DNA from: Lepidostoma basale
Lineage: Eukaryota > Arthropoda > Insecta > Trichoptera > Lepidostomatidae
Length of the DNA stretch: 64,000 bases
Direction of reading: 5' to 3'
NCBI GenBank assembly: GCA_022606425.2
Contig: JAHDVF020001598.1
Location: forward strand, 124,001-188,000
In this document: piece by piece, positions 54,345 through 64,000 of the stretch
Position numbering within the stretch: position 1 is the first letter of the stretch
Layout of the letters: each line of letters opens with the position of its first letter
Notes under the pieces: generated by a model
Database searches by the model: none
Told to the model about the DNA's origin: nothing
Seen by the model: the letters and a program-made list of their open reading frames with translations, nothing else
Program-made: the position numbers and the translations under genes

Positions 54345-54720
54345 AATGTACTTCGTCTTCTTCTTCGAGTGCCATGTCAGGTCCCCCCGACGTCGGCTAT
54401 CACCCTGGCATAGGCCCCTCTGTCCTGTGCTAGATGGAACAACTCCCCCACTCCCCGAATTCAGGTCCACTTCTTGATATGCTCGAGCCAGGACATCTAG
54501 GTTCTTCCCACACCGCGCCTACCTTCGATCTTACCTTTCATGATGAGGTGCAGCAGATCCTATTTCTCGTTGCGGAGAATGTGTCTTAAATTTGGCATCT
54601 TTCTTGACTTCACATCAGACAACAATTCTCTTCCTTCTCTAGCTCTATGGAGCACCGCATTGTTGGTGATCATATCATTCCATGAGATCCGCAACGTTCT
54701 GCGATGGAGCCACATTTCAA
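54345..54720 (-). mobile_element. LINE 3' fragment
   Basis: TTCTTCTTCGAGTGCCATGTC and CATGTCAGGTCCCCCCGACG match 12005-12060. Inverse of a LINE 3' end with a GAA tail. Confidence 0.6.
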
Positions 54721-55119
54721 GTGCTTTTAATCTACACTAAACATATGCTGAATCCGGACCTGTCAGGTATGAACTTGTTGGTCTCTATTATTATGTGCTT
54801 AGACATTGTGTCTATACAGAGGGTGTATTTACGGTTGATATTATGTGAAAATGACGTCAGAAGTACATCTATTTTCCACCCTCGTTTAAAAACAACAAAT
54901 GCATTGGGGTTCGCAAGGGACAGTTATGTTATATGTAGTAAATTGATAAATAAATGATTGTATGATGCGAAAAACGGGTGCATTATCTATAAAAGGGATG
55001 TATTTTAATTGGCATTAAGGGATGTTTTTTTTTAGTAAAACGATTTACTATACATTAGAGATAACATTTAGGGATATTTAAAAATCTAAACTTTTTTTTA
55101 GTATATTAAATATTGATGA

Positions 55120-55310
55120 AAACGATGAAAAAATTAAAGACGACGATTCTGGAGGGACCACATCGATAGGATGGATCAAGCGAGGATTCCCAAGATCGTG
55201 ATGCACGAGACTCCAGAGTGCCGTTGACCACCAGGACGACCACCAAAGAGATGGAAAGAAAGTTGGTCGTGTTCATCACCGGAAAATATGGAATAGAAGT
55301 AGGTAGTAGA
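55120..55310 (+). mobile_element. LINE 3' scrap
   Basis: The decayed plus-strand frame reads about RRFWRDHIDRMDQARIPK then PPGRPPKRWKESW, with a GAAGAAGAAG tail near 55308. Confidence 0.55.
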
Positions 55311-55369
55311 AGAAGAAGAAAACGTTTGTTTTCTAGACATTTTATATTGGGAAACAGGTATATTTTTCG

Positions 55370-55740
55370 CCTTGCTAGGACATTATTAAAGAGAGATTAC
55401 CAGGGACAGGAGACAATGGAGGAATGTTGTGGAGGAGGCTAAGTCACACACCAGGAGAAGAAGTAGAAGAATTAATGTCGCAGAAAGAACAACAAAGCTA
55501 AAATGCCAGTGGGTGGGGCATATGGCGAGACAGGATGAGCTCAGGTGGTCACCTAGAATCCTGAAGTGGAGGCCTTGAAACAACAGAAGAGGCATAGTAA
55601 GACCACAAAAAAGTGGACGAAAGATATTATCCAACTTGCGGGTCTTAGGTGGCAACAGATAGGCCAATATATAAATTGTTGGAAGAGTTCAGAAAAGGCC
55701 TTAATCCACCAGTAGAGTAAAATTGGCTGAAAAAAAGAAT
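55370..55740 (+). mobile_element. LINE-A 3' end, decayed
   Basis: Plus strand phrases GTGGGTGGGGCATATGGCGAG, ATCCTGAAGTGGAGGCCTTG and AGACCACAAAAAAGTGG correspond to VGHMAR, WRP and RPQKRW. Confidence 0.6.
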
Positions 55741-55982
55741 AATTAATGTTGATAATTGAAATTCCTTAGTAGAAGTGCATTGTAATGATAAGACAATGAG
55801 AGATCACTCCAGTACCACTTCCCAGGAAATCCCCGTGGCAAAATAGCGTTTGCTACAGTAATAGCCAACGTCCAGTAGTCCTGACACGGCACTATAAGAA
55901 GGAAAAGAAAAAATTTAAATGTCTAACCACAAAGTGATTGCTTCATATGAAATAATATTTTTTTTTTGGAAATCATTTAAAG

Positions 55983-56390
55983 TACAGGGTGTTTTATTAG
56001 AGATATATAATACATACTCAAAATGAAAAAAAAAACTTATTAAAATAATGTTAATATCTATGATATTGGCTTTATTTAATAGATAATTTTATGCCATTAT
56101 TGCTTAAATATGATTTCGGGCATATGAGCGCCATGGCTAGCTCGAATGAAGCGCAATCGTGAAATCCAATTTTCGACAATTGTCGTCTTTGTGGATGCGT
56201 ATTATTCACTAGAGTGTACGTGGTGCGAAAACGATCCATAGATTTCCAAAATAAATTTGCACAATCAGTCTATTCATGGTAAAATGGCAAAACGTACTGA
56301 CCACAAATCAACTGTTAACTGTCAAATTGATAGTCTGTAGAAACAATGTTGCCAGTTTAAAAACCAAACCTCTAAAAAAACCTATATTAG
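55983..56390. mobile_element. Unclassified TIR element, copy 2
   Basis: Homologue of 45200-45518 with about 90 bp more in the middle (around TGTGGATGCGTATTATTCAC). A TACAGGGTGTTTTATTAGAG left end faces a near-inverse right end near 56370. Confidence 0.6.
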
Positions 56391-56399
56391 TGTTTTTGA

Positions 56400-56920
56400 T
56401 CGTTAATAATAATTAATTTGTCATCATTTGTATATTTAATAGCGTAAAATAAAGTTAGCAATAACGCATTAAAATATAATTGAAGTGTTATCCGAAAAAT
56501 TGAGTTCATTGAGCTTAAATGGTAAAGCATTGGCTCAGGAGTCTTAAAATAACTGGTTATCATTCCTATTAAAAGTCATCCTATTATTTAGTATGTAAAG
56601 CTTATTAAATAGTTCATTTTAATTATCCTTAAATATTTATTTTATACAGTATATAAGCTTATGGTCTTAGCAGAAACCGCACGAAGCTAAGAGGAACTTT
56701 TAAATAATAATAGGTAATATATTTTTAAATTTGCGTTGAGTCAAAAGTAAGTATTTGCTTAGCTCGTGGAAAAAAGATTATTGTAATTATCATAAATCTC
56801 TTTATTCGTTTATTTGTGTAAGTAGGTACCTATATATTATTTTATATTATGCAAATAATTATTAAGTATAAATTTTCTAAATAAATCATAAGATTTAAAT
56901 AAAATCAAATCAGTTTATTT
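56400..56920. other. Intergenic, unassigned
   Basis: AT-rich; nothing recognised. Confidence 0.4.
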
Positions 56921-57430
56921 ATTCAAAATACATTACAAACAACATAAATGTTTAAGGCATCTATTGAGTACAGGTAAGATATTATATACATACACCATAA
57001 TACCAGGATCGCATTAGTGATGGTTCGACATTAGGAAGACAAGATTCTTTCCAAAGTGAAGAGTATTTGTCGTATTTGTCGAAGAGTAACGTACCTTTGA
57101 ATATGAAAGACGTCGATCTCCGAGGCGGCCGCGTTCAGCAGACTAATTGCTCTTCCCACCGGTGTCACCAGAGGCAGATTAGTTCTGGCGGCCGGTAGGT
57201 AAAACAATCCGTGCTGTCGCTGTCGGAGATATCTATCGGGGACAAAAATACCAACATCCTCCAGTACGGCCGAGTTCTCGAAGTATCCCCCAATTAATCT
57301 AAAGAAATGGGTTATTAGATGTCCATCTCTTCGAAACTGTAGAGAATTGGTTCCGAGCATTCCCAAAAGAAATGCCGTGGGATAGAGCCACGGATAACTA
57401 CCATACTCCCTCATGTAGAGATATCTCAGA
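56900..57430 (-). mobile_element. LINE-D 3' end, open frame
   Basis: The minus strand encodes EYGSYPWLYPTAFLLGMLG, RLIGGYFENSAVLEDVGIF and PAARTNLPLVTPVGRAISL without stops, then a 3' UTR and a tail (AAATCAAATCAG at 56902). It is the best-preserved LINE-D end here. Confidence 0.85.
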
Positions 57431-58109
57431 TCTTAAGAGCTGGTGTAACATTCGACAGATGAGGATTAAGACATATTTCTAAATAACTAACCATCACGCT
57501 GTCTCCCCGAAGGGGTAGGTAGGGTAGGTACTAATGCGGAAATTGAACGTTGGTTTGAATCAATGCTACAGATAAAATGTATGCCTGTAGGTCCACATTG
57601 ATAGACAACTATTCGATTTTTATTTCACGCATGCTGGGTTTGTTTTGACAAATGTCACCACAGATTTATAACACTGACATATGCTTAAAGACATGTTAAC
57701 AGTAAATTTCCGTTGTTTGGTTCTGCCTTTTTTGTGTAACGAACTTTTAAGTAATTACCTTTTTAATTAGTAAGTAGGTACCCAAATAACACAATCTGTA
57801 TTTCATTGGAACACGTTTTTCTGTAATAACAACATTATTGTCAATTCCTGCATTTCACGCAATAATTTGAAGTTCAGTAGCGTACAAATACTTTCGGTTT
57901 ATTGACGTTTAAAAAAAAATTAACCATTAAATATATAAGAATTTGCGCAATATTTATGTAATATGATCGGAAAATCAATGTGCACAAACAATGTTTTTTT
58001 TTTAAATAGAAGGAAGAATGAAATTTATTGTTACCAAATGCATATTATCTTGGATCGCTGATAGCTGACCAGGGGAGATGTTAGAGGGAGATTAGATGCA
58101 GAACCCAAA

Positions 58110-58670
58110 TGGCTAAAACTGCCATGACAAAGCTTACCAAGATATGGCAAGACAAACATATCTCTAATAAGACCAAGATGAGACTGGTTTAAACCCTTGT
58201 TTTCTCCGTATTCCTTTATGGTTGCGAGTCTTGGAATATCCAAACATCTGATGATTTCGAGATGTGGTGCTGGCGACGAATGCTGCGTTTACCCTGGATA
58301 GCAAGAAGAACAAACCAGTCAATCATTGACCAGCTGGGCATCAAGGCAAGACTCTCGCGGATGTGCTCTCAGAGAGTGTTAAAATATTTTGGCTACATAG
58401 CCCGGAGAGATCAGGACAACCTTGAAGAGCTCATCATCATGGGCAAAGTGGAGGGAAGGCGACCAAAAGAACGACCACCGAACCGCTGCGCTGGTCCGAT
58501 CAAATCAGGGATCTGACTAGTCTCTCATTAGCTGCAGCCTGGAGACTGACGGGCGTGCCATGGTCAATAGTTTACAGGATGGACCCGATCCTCAATCAGA
58601 GAAGAAGGGATATTATGGCAAAAGCTTATGCTTCTAAAAGTTACAGATTTCCACAAAACTCATTAGAAAA
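58110..58670 (+). mobile_element. RTE-like LINE 3' part
   Basis: The plus strand encodes FMVASLGISKHLMISR-region relics, then MWCWRRMLRLPWIARRTNQ, SIIDQLGIKARLSRMCSQR and KVEGRRPKERPPNRCAGP, with frameshifts. Confidence 0.7.
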
Positions 58671-58964
58671 ATAATATATATCGTTTATGATATTTATATC
58701 GAACTCGAACATGGCAAAAGCGTTAATGATGTCTCAAATGTCTGTCAAAACTTTATAAAGTTCAATAACTTAACAAATTACATAATTATCGTTTTTTCAC
58801 ATACTATAAATATACATTTTTGAAATAAAAAATAAAACAATACAATTAAATTTTTATACACGGATTTGTGGAACTTCCATAAACTTTTAAAATACTCTCC
58901 TGTAAAATTCTGTGTGCTTTTGCCAACTAGGTGTGGATTTGCAATATATTAAATGTAATCTCTA

Positions 58965-59460
58965 ACTAACCATCACGCCGTCTTCTCGGAGGGGTAGGCA
59001 GACAGAATGGACGCCCACACTGTTCTGTAATGACATACTTCTCTCGATTCCTCTACATTCATCCATTTTGTCATGCACGCACGTCGATTTCTCCGACTCC
59101 TCACGTGACCGTCATTTAATATTTGATTGATTTGATCGTGCCACGTTTACCTCGGCCTTTCTCTGTTTCTAACTCCGTTCACGTCGTTTACATATACCTT
59201 CTTTACCATTCTGTCTTCACTCATTCTTTCCATAATCGGGTGGTGGTCTACGGGATAGAACGCTTGGCTCCTGATCCAGGGGACATGGGTTCAAGCCTGG
59301 ACACGACCAGATTCCTTCTTCATAATAAGAGGCTATTTTCTGCTCACATTGAAGATTGTAAAATAAATTCTAATATCATTGATTAAAATCCTTGGTATTA
59401 GTCTTTAAAAAAAAAAAAAAATGTGTCTAAACCATCTTAACGATCCTTTCATTATTTTTA
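58965..59460 (-). mobile_element. LINE-B 3' end split by SINE2
   Basis: Inverse LINE-B from CTAACTAACCATCACGCCGTC at 58964 to CATTCTTTCCAT at 59233, resuming as ATGTGTCTAAACCATCTTAAC at 59421. SINE2 lies between. Confidence 0.75.
59236..59420 (+). mobile_element. SINE2 (tRNA-derived) with poly(A) tail
   Basis: Plus strand: GTGGTCTACGGGATAGAACG as a tRNA-like head, box B GGGTTCAAGCCTG, then CGACCAGATTCCTTCTTC, the GAAGATTGTAAAATAAATTC body and 14 A residues at 59407-59420. It is inserted in LINE-B. Confidence 0.75.
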
Positions 59461-59544
59461 AGGAAATGCATAGTGGCGATACAAGTGATGATAATTCAAT
59501 CAATAATAAAAATAATATCCTTTTTCTAGCTTGTGTTATAAAAA

Positions 59545-59720
59545 AATTAACTAACCATCACGTCGTCTCCCCGAAGGGGTAGATAGAAAGAATGGACTGC
59601 CACACTTTTCTTCTCTCACTTCCTCAACATTCACGCATCGTGTCATGCACGGACCTCGATTTCTCCGACTCCTTTTGACGGACGACATTAAATATTTGAT
59701 TAATCGATCGTGTTTAATAA
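59545..59720 (-). mobile_element. LINE-B 3' end
   Basis: Inverse LINE-B terminus: TTAACTAACCATCACGTCG and TCATGCACGGACCTCG. Confidence 0.65.
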
Positions 59721-59904
59721 TTGTTCATATAATCTAATAAACATATAAAAGCTTTTTATTCTCCCCGTAGACATACCTAAAATATTCTGGCTGAGGTTTT
59801 TCATGGTTTCCTCAGCTGTGAGATAGCCCAACCACAGATCTTGACTGAGTCAGATCTGTATACTTTAATTAAAATTAAATAAAATTTAATAAAAAAAACA
59901 GAGA

Positions 59905-60100
59905 AAAAATGCCATGACCAAATTAATCTATTACTAAAAGGCGGTCACATTCGAAGTCGGAATAATCGACGTGCATGGTACGATGTATGAATGTAGAGGA
60001 ATCCCGAGAGGTATGCCAGGACAGAGCATTGTGGCGATCCATCCTCTCTGCCTACCCCTCCCGGGAAATGGCGTGATGGTTAGTTAGTTAGTTAGTAAAA
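59905..60100 (+). mobile_element. LINE-B 3' end with (TTAG)n tail
   Basis: GCCATGACCAAATTAATC, GTCGGAATAATCGACGTGC, and GGCGTGATGGTTAGTTAGTTAG (written here to show the tail start) ending in A residues at about 60100. Confidence 0.75.
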
Positions 60101-60339
60101 AAAAAAAAAAAATTAATAATATCCTTGAGATTACCGCCAGTAAGGATAATATCATAGAAATTAATAAAGGAAAAATAATGATAATAGTAATATGGTTACC
60201 TACCTAATCACCTCAAGTGCGCACTAAGACGTGTTTTAAATCTAAATTTTTTAAGATAATCAAATGATTTTACTGAAATCTCTTGATGGAAGTTCATTTT
60301 AAATAATAATTAAATAAAACGAACACAAATACGAACCTC

Positions 60340-60560
60340 CAAGAATACCTGTAATACCAATATTTAAATTCAGAAAATTTTACATAAATATTTGAAGATT
60401 ATTTTTGTATAGAATCATGTTTACCACCCCTGATCTGTATGTATATAAAGGACTAAGTTTACAATAGTGTCACCAGTCTGTTGATGCCAGCGAGCCTGGC
60501 GAAACCGGTCGCTGTCTAAATAAAGACAAAAGTGGAAGTAGTTAAAAAACATCGTTTTAT
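60340..60560 (+). repeat. HH repeat, copy paired with 46040-46300
   Basis: CCAGCGA, the GCC/GGC mini-hairpin (60494-60500) and GAAACCGGTC (60501-60510) match 46187-46210; about 200 bp around are homologous. Confidence 0.5.
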
Positions 60561-60667
60561 TCAATTATTATCAATTTTTTTAAAAATGAACGGTACCTAC
60601 ATCTGATATTCTGTTCGAAAATAATATAATAAAACAAATATAACATACGAGTATATACATTTATTTT

Positions 60668-60880
60668 ACTAGTTCTGATTTCGAAAATTTGGTTTGGTTA
60701 ATGTGGTGCTCCCGTAAATTTTGAGATATATCGTGTATAAGTGAATTGTTTTGGTCAATTTGATTGTTGCCGCACTTTATAATAGTTAGTTGTGACACGA
60801 AATAAGTTTTTACTGTTTTGATGTAAAAATTATATAAGTTTTTCGTTTATATAAAGAATTTTGACAAGTGTAAAAATATT
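60668..60880 (+). repeat. Repeat family G
   Basis: Inverse-orientation homologue of 42108-42330. Confidence 0.6.
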
Positions 60881-61249
60881 TTTTAAATTTGTTCCAATGA
60901 CAATTTGAATAAATTCTTTAATAATATTGTTGGCATTGAATTGTTTTTAAGTGCCTAATTACAGTTTATTTAAAAAAACGGTTGTTAGTGGAATATAAAT
61001 TAAACAAACACAAATGTCCGTATCGTCCAGCTGAAAACAAGTGCACCATCTAAAAGAACATTATGTAATAAATTATTTTCATTTTGTTAGGTATTTTATT
61101 TTATTTATTTTATAAAATTGTATTTTATATAATTTGTTTTAGATTTATTTTGTGGACGTTGGACGATCGAAGTGTGCGTGGGAGATGCCTATTGGTGGCG
61201 ATGAGGTTCGCAATTTTCCGCGTCTCTCGCGGGGGCGAAAAGAGAAGAT

Positions 61250-61335
61250 GGAGTGCCGCATCGATTAAAGTGTGGCAGTCCATTCTTTCTGCCTACCCTT
61301 TCGAGGAGATGGCGTGATGGTTAGTGAGTTAGTTA
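61250..61335 (+). mobile_element. LINE-B terminal scrap
   Basis: AGTGTGGCAGTCCATTCTTTC and GGCGTGATGGTTAGTGAGTTA; only the last 85 bp remain. Confidence 0.65.
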
Positions 61336-61559
61336 CAAATAGGCTTTTAATTTGAGTATGAAATATTAAGTAAAATATGTGTTTACAGCTTAGATTAAAA
61401 ATCTGTCTATGCTATGAAGGGAGAAAGAGGAGGAAAAAAAATAACGAACCCTTTACCTTTGGTATAACAGTTAAAGCTCTTATCACTTGCTACGAAGTTC
61501 ATAATACTCGTACCTACATAAGCTGGGCAGCTTTCGGATACATGAGTTACACCCTTAAA

Positions 61560-62025
61560 AACTGGAAAATACCGACCAACCTGAAACGAAATGTCTATGA
61601 AGCCTGCGTTCTGCCAGTTGGTACTTATGGTCTTGAAACTGTTACATTGTCCAAACAAAGTGCCGAGAAACTACGAGTGACCCAAAAAGCAATGGAAAGA
61701 GCCATGTTAGAAATAAGCCTAAGCGACAGAGTCAGAAACGATACGGTGAGAGAAAAAACAAAGGTCACTGACATCATCCACCGGGTGGCGACTCTAAAAT
61801 GGCAATGGGCAGGTCACGTAGCCAGAAGCTCAGATGAAAAGCGGACAAGAAGACTGCTGACTTGGAGACCGTGGACGGCGAAGAGAAGTGCAGGGCGACC
61901 GCAACTACGGTGGAAGGATGATCTAAACAGACACGTCGGAATAACCTGGATGCAGTCTGCACAGGACAGAGTGACCTGTCCAGAAGTGGACGGGAAAAGG
62001 CTGAGGAAGAAGAAGAAGAAGAAAT
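61560..62025 (+). mobile_element. LINE-A 3' end with GAA tail, open frame
   Basis: One frame encodes [76 protein letters not shown] and GITWMQSAQDRVT; the tail is GAAGAAGAAGAAGAA at about 62008-62023. Among the best-preserved copies. Confidence 0.85.
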
Positions 62026-62094
62026 AGGCAAAAACTCGCATGTCGTCAAAGAAAGAGTACGCGAATATTTTGAATACAAAAATTGTCGTTTTGT

Positions 62095-62150
62095 TTGTAA
62101 TACCCGATGATGCCAACATAGGTTGGCGAAACAGCTGTTGACATTCTCAA
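62095..62150 (+). repeat. HH motif with six-pair stem II
   Basis: CCGATGA at 62104-62110, hairpin GCCAAC/GTTGGC with loop ATAG at 62112-62127, GAAAC at 62128-62132, then AGCTGTT. One mismatch to the CTGANGA core. Confidence 0.5.
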
Positions 62151-62194
62151 AAAGTATTGGAGCTGAGTGCTGGACCAACAAAAAAGTCCACGAA

Positions 62195-62276
62195 CGGGTG
62201 ACATGGAAGCGAAAGGAGGAGGCCTTTGTCCAGGAGTGGACGGGAATAGGCTGAGGAAAAAGAAGAAGAAGAAGAA
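62195..62276 (+). mobile_element. LINE-A terminal scrap with GAA tail
   Basis: GTGACATGGAAGCGAAAGGAG, GTCCAGGAGTGGACGGGAAT, then AGAAGAAGAAGAAGAAG. Confidence 0.7.
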
Positions 62277-62459
62277 GTGTTATATTTGTATACTATATAT
62301 TACACACATGTGTGTATATAAATACATTGTTGTGGATGCTGGGTACGCAGGTATAATGTGGTTACTTACGGCAGAAACAAGAAATCTAGTTATCTCGAAC
62401 AAACACGGTTAATATTGGCAGTCGACTCGACGGAAAATTAATGTTTCATCATGGTATCG

Positions 62460-62645
62460 TTTGTACATCACCGGCCCGCCTACCCCTTCCACCGCCGGCC
62501 CCGCCCCCGCGCTAAATAGGCCGGGCCCCCATTGGCTGAAGGCTCGCACGGGGCGGGCCCCTTTGCGGGGAGGCCGGGTAGTGTCTCTTGGCGGGGCAGC
62601 CTGCGCTCAGTTCCCGTAGGTCCTTCGCTCGATAGGGTCTCCCTG
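62460..62645 (+). promoter_or_regulatory. FoxB promoter, GC-rich
   Basis: In an AT-rich window this 180 bp is strongly GC-rich. It has GC boxes (GCCCCGCCCCCGC near 62500), an inverted CCAAT box (ATTGGCTG at 62531), an initiator TCAGTT at 62607-62612 and a DPE-like GGTCT at +28 to +32 (62636-62640). There is no canonical TATA box; CTAAATAGG at about 62512 is too far upstream. Confidence 0.6.
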
Positions 62646-62942
62646 CGACTGCCTGTGGCGAGTGCTCTTGTTACTTTCGGGACAGATTTGATCTCTATTT
62701 GATCGACTCGTTTATTTACATTGAGCCATTCAGTGCGATCGAATTTTGAGTGAATTGAATCAACATTAAAAAAATACTTTTTAAATTGTAAATTGATACA
62801 TGTGTTAAGAAATAATTAACCGATGTCCATGTGACGTTTGCTGCTAATTTGATTTTGAATCAGTTGTAGTGAAATCGCGTTTGAAAGACAAAAAGTTTCC
62901 GTCGGCGGAATCAGGTGTGCCGAGGGTTGATTCAGCTTCAGG

Positions 62943-63638
62943 ATGCCGCGTCCCCCGCGCGAGTCGTACGGGGAGCAGAAGCCGCCCTACTCGTACATCT
63001 CCCTCACTGCCATGGCCATCTGGAGCTCCCCGGAGAAGATGCTGCCTCTGGCAGACATCTACCGCTTCATCACGGACCGTTTTCCCTACTACCGTCGCAA
63101 CACTCAGCGCTGGCAGAACTCGCTGCGGCACAATCTCTCATTCAACGACTGCTTTATCAAGGTGCCTAGAAGGCCGGACCGACCTGGAAAGGGTGCGTAC
63201 TGGGCGCTGCACCCTCAAGCTTTTGATATGTTCGAGAACGGGTCGCTTTTGAGGAGGAGGAAACGGTTTAAGCTGCACAAGACAGACAAAGATGTGCTTA
63301 ATGAGGAGTTGGCAGCGCTGGCGAATTTGAATAGATTCTTTTTGGCTGGCGGTGGCGAGTCTCCGCCATCGCCGCCACCACGGACGGAGCTGCCACCAGA
63401 GAGGCCGAAGAGAGCTTTTACTATTGAGAGTCTCATATCGCCTGATGAGCCACGGGAGCGCAGCCCTGAGCGTCCCCCGCCGCCGGCGTGCCCTGCGCCT
63501 TGCTGGCAGCTTGGGGCATGCTGGGAGCCCATGCCGCCCTGCTCTCCCCTAGAGCTGCAGTACCGGGCAGGGCTGCTGGCAGCCGCCTCACTTCGCGCGC
63601 CCTTCTTCCGCTTCCAGCCCGCTCCGCTGCTCATCTGA
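62943..63638 (+). CDS. FoxB: Forkhead box B transcription factor (FoxB; fd96C-type)
   Basis: Sequence-specific DNA-binding regulator of embryonic patterning, acting in the nucleus. Single exon, 231 aa. The N-terminus [20 protein letters not shown] is the FoxB signature. The forkhead domain spans about residues 12-106. Recognition helix 3 is complete ([19 protein letters not shown], 53-71), followed by [15 protein letters not shown] and [14 protein letters not shown], the basic wing. Residues 159-165 (FTIESLI) form an EH1-like motif, which in Fox proteins recruits Groucho/TLE co-repressors. The rest is proline-rich, with a hydrophobic C-terminus. The ATG at 62943 has A at -3 and starts the conserved MPRP, so the start is firm. 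Vertebrate FoxB1 is about 320 aa, so this form is short. Drosophila has two such genes side by side; only one is seen before the window ends. Confidence 0.95.
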   Translation: MPRPPRESYGEQKPPYSYISLTAMAIWSSPEKMLPLADIYRFITDRFPYYRRNTQRWQNSLRHNLSFNDCFIKVPRRPDRPGKGAYWALHPQAFDMFENGSLLRRRKRFKLHKTDKDVLNEELAALANLNRFFLAGGGESPPSPPPRTELPPERPKRAFTIESLISPDEPRERSPERPPPPACPAPCWQLGACWEPMPPCSPLELQYRAGLLAAASLRAPFFRFQPAPLLI

Positions 63639-63876
63639 GGTCCCGCCCTGGCTCCCAACGAGTTTCCTGGAACGCCATTATAACTCATTGCACAATCACG
63701 TAATTAACATTACAACAAACCGTGAATGACTTAAGCAATGCTTTGTTATACGTTCTAAAAATGTAAATACCATGCACCACCGTATTACCGAATAGGTTCA
63801 TATTTATTGTGTCAAATTAATAACGTTAATTTAAAACACGCTTAGTTTTTAAAAAATAATCGCAGATACGCTTCTC

Positions 63877-63882
63877 AATAAA
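63877..63882 (+). promoter_or_regulatory. Polyadenylation signal of FoxB
   Basis: AATAAA about 240 bp after the stop codon; it is the first good signal on this strand after the gene. Confidence 0.5.
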
Positions 63883-64000
63883 TAATTTTTAAGTCGTTCC
63901 TCGCAGTCAGAGGGGTAAGTTTTTGTGTCGCTTTTAACTACCCCGATCAGTTCCTCAATCGTATAATATATTATTTAATTTACATTTTGTAATCTTGAAG

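Noticed and set aside
62844..63688. Open frames antisense to FoxB and in its other frames
   Set aside because: They are by-products of GC-rich coding DNA; the forkhead frame explains the region.

Overview
This is nuclear DNA of a bilaterian animal, almost certainly an insect and most likely a moth or butterfly. Genes are split by GT-AG introns, intergenic DNA is AT-rich, and most of the window is mobile-element debris. The Lepidoptera guess rests on the style of the LINE fragments, the mariner, piggyBac-like and hAT relics and the tRNA-derived SINEs. It is inference, not a database result.

Six genes are supported. (1) The last four exons of a voltage-gated calcium channel alpha-2/delta subunit lie on + at 5928-9595; the 5' part is outside the window. 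(2) A complete three-exon mitochondrial class-I peptide-chain release factor (mtRF1/MTRF1L type, 416 aa) lies on - at 14046-17657. (3-5) Three two-exon paralogues on + encode small secreted eight-cysteine proteins: CYS1 (19612-22631), CYS2 (27680-33404) and CYS3 (40144-49064). Each has a tiny first exon that starts the signal peptide, a phase-0 intron of 2.8, 5.5 or 8.7 kb, and a second exon holding the mature domain. (6) A single-exon FoxB forkhead transcription factor lies on + at 62943-63638, behind a GC-rich promoter.

Layout: 1-5.9 kb is TE-rich DNA upstream of or within the alpha-2/delta gene. 5.9-9.6 kb holds alpha-2/delta. 9.6-14 kb is nested DNA transposons (a pogo-like element with two MITEs inside, then two hAT elements sharing one target octamer). 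14-17.7 kb is the release factor with TE-filled introns. 19.5-49.1 kb is the CYS cluster, its introns swollen by LINEs, SINEs and MITEs. 49-62 kb is a gene desert of LINE fragments. 62.4-63.9 kb is FoxB.

Working names used below for repeats. LINE-A: RTE-like, C-terminal motifs such as GHVAR and GRPQLRW, with a (GAA)n tail. LINE-B: motifs such as YGSEAWN and KTWHDQI, 3' end GGCGTGATGG followed by (TTAG)n. LINE-C: ends in RRFLEALCTTEV. LINE-D: CR1/jockey-like, motif YGSYPWLYPTAFLLGMLG, tail of TGATT units. SINE1 and SINE2: two tRNA-derived SINEs. HH: short retroposon-like repeats carrying a hammerhead-ribozyme-like core.

The genes do not form one pathway. The two best candidates for something undescribed are the CYS gene family and the dispersed HH motifs, whose stem II shows compensatory base changes between copies.
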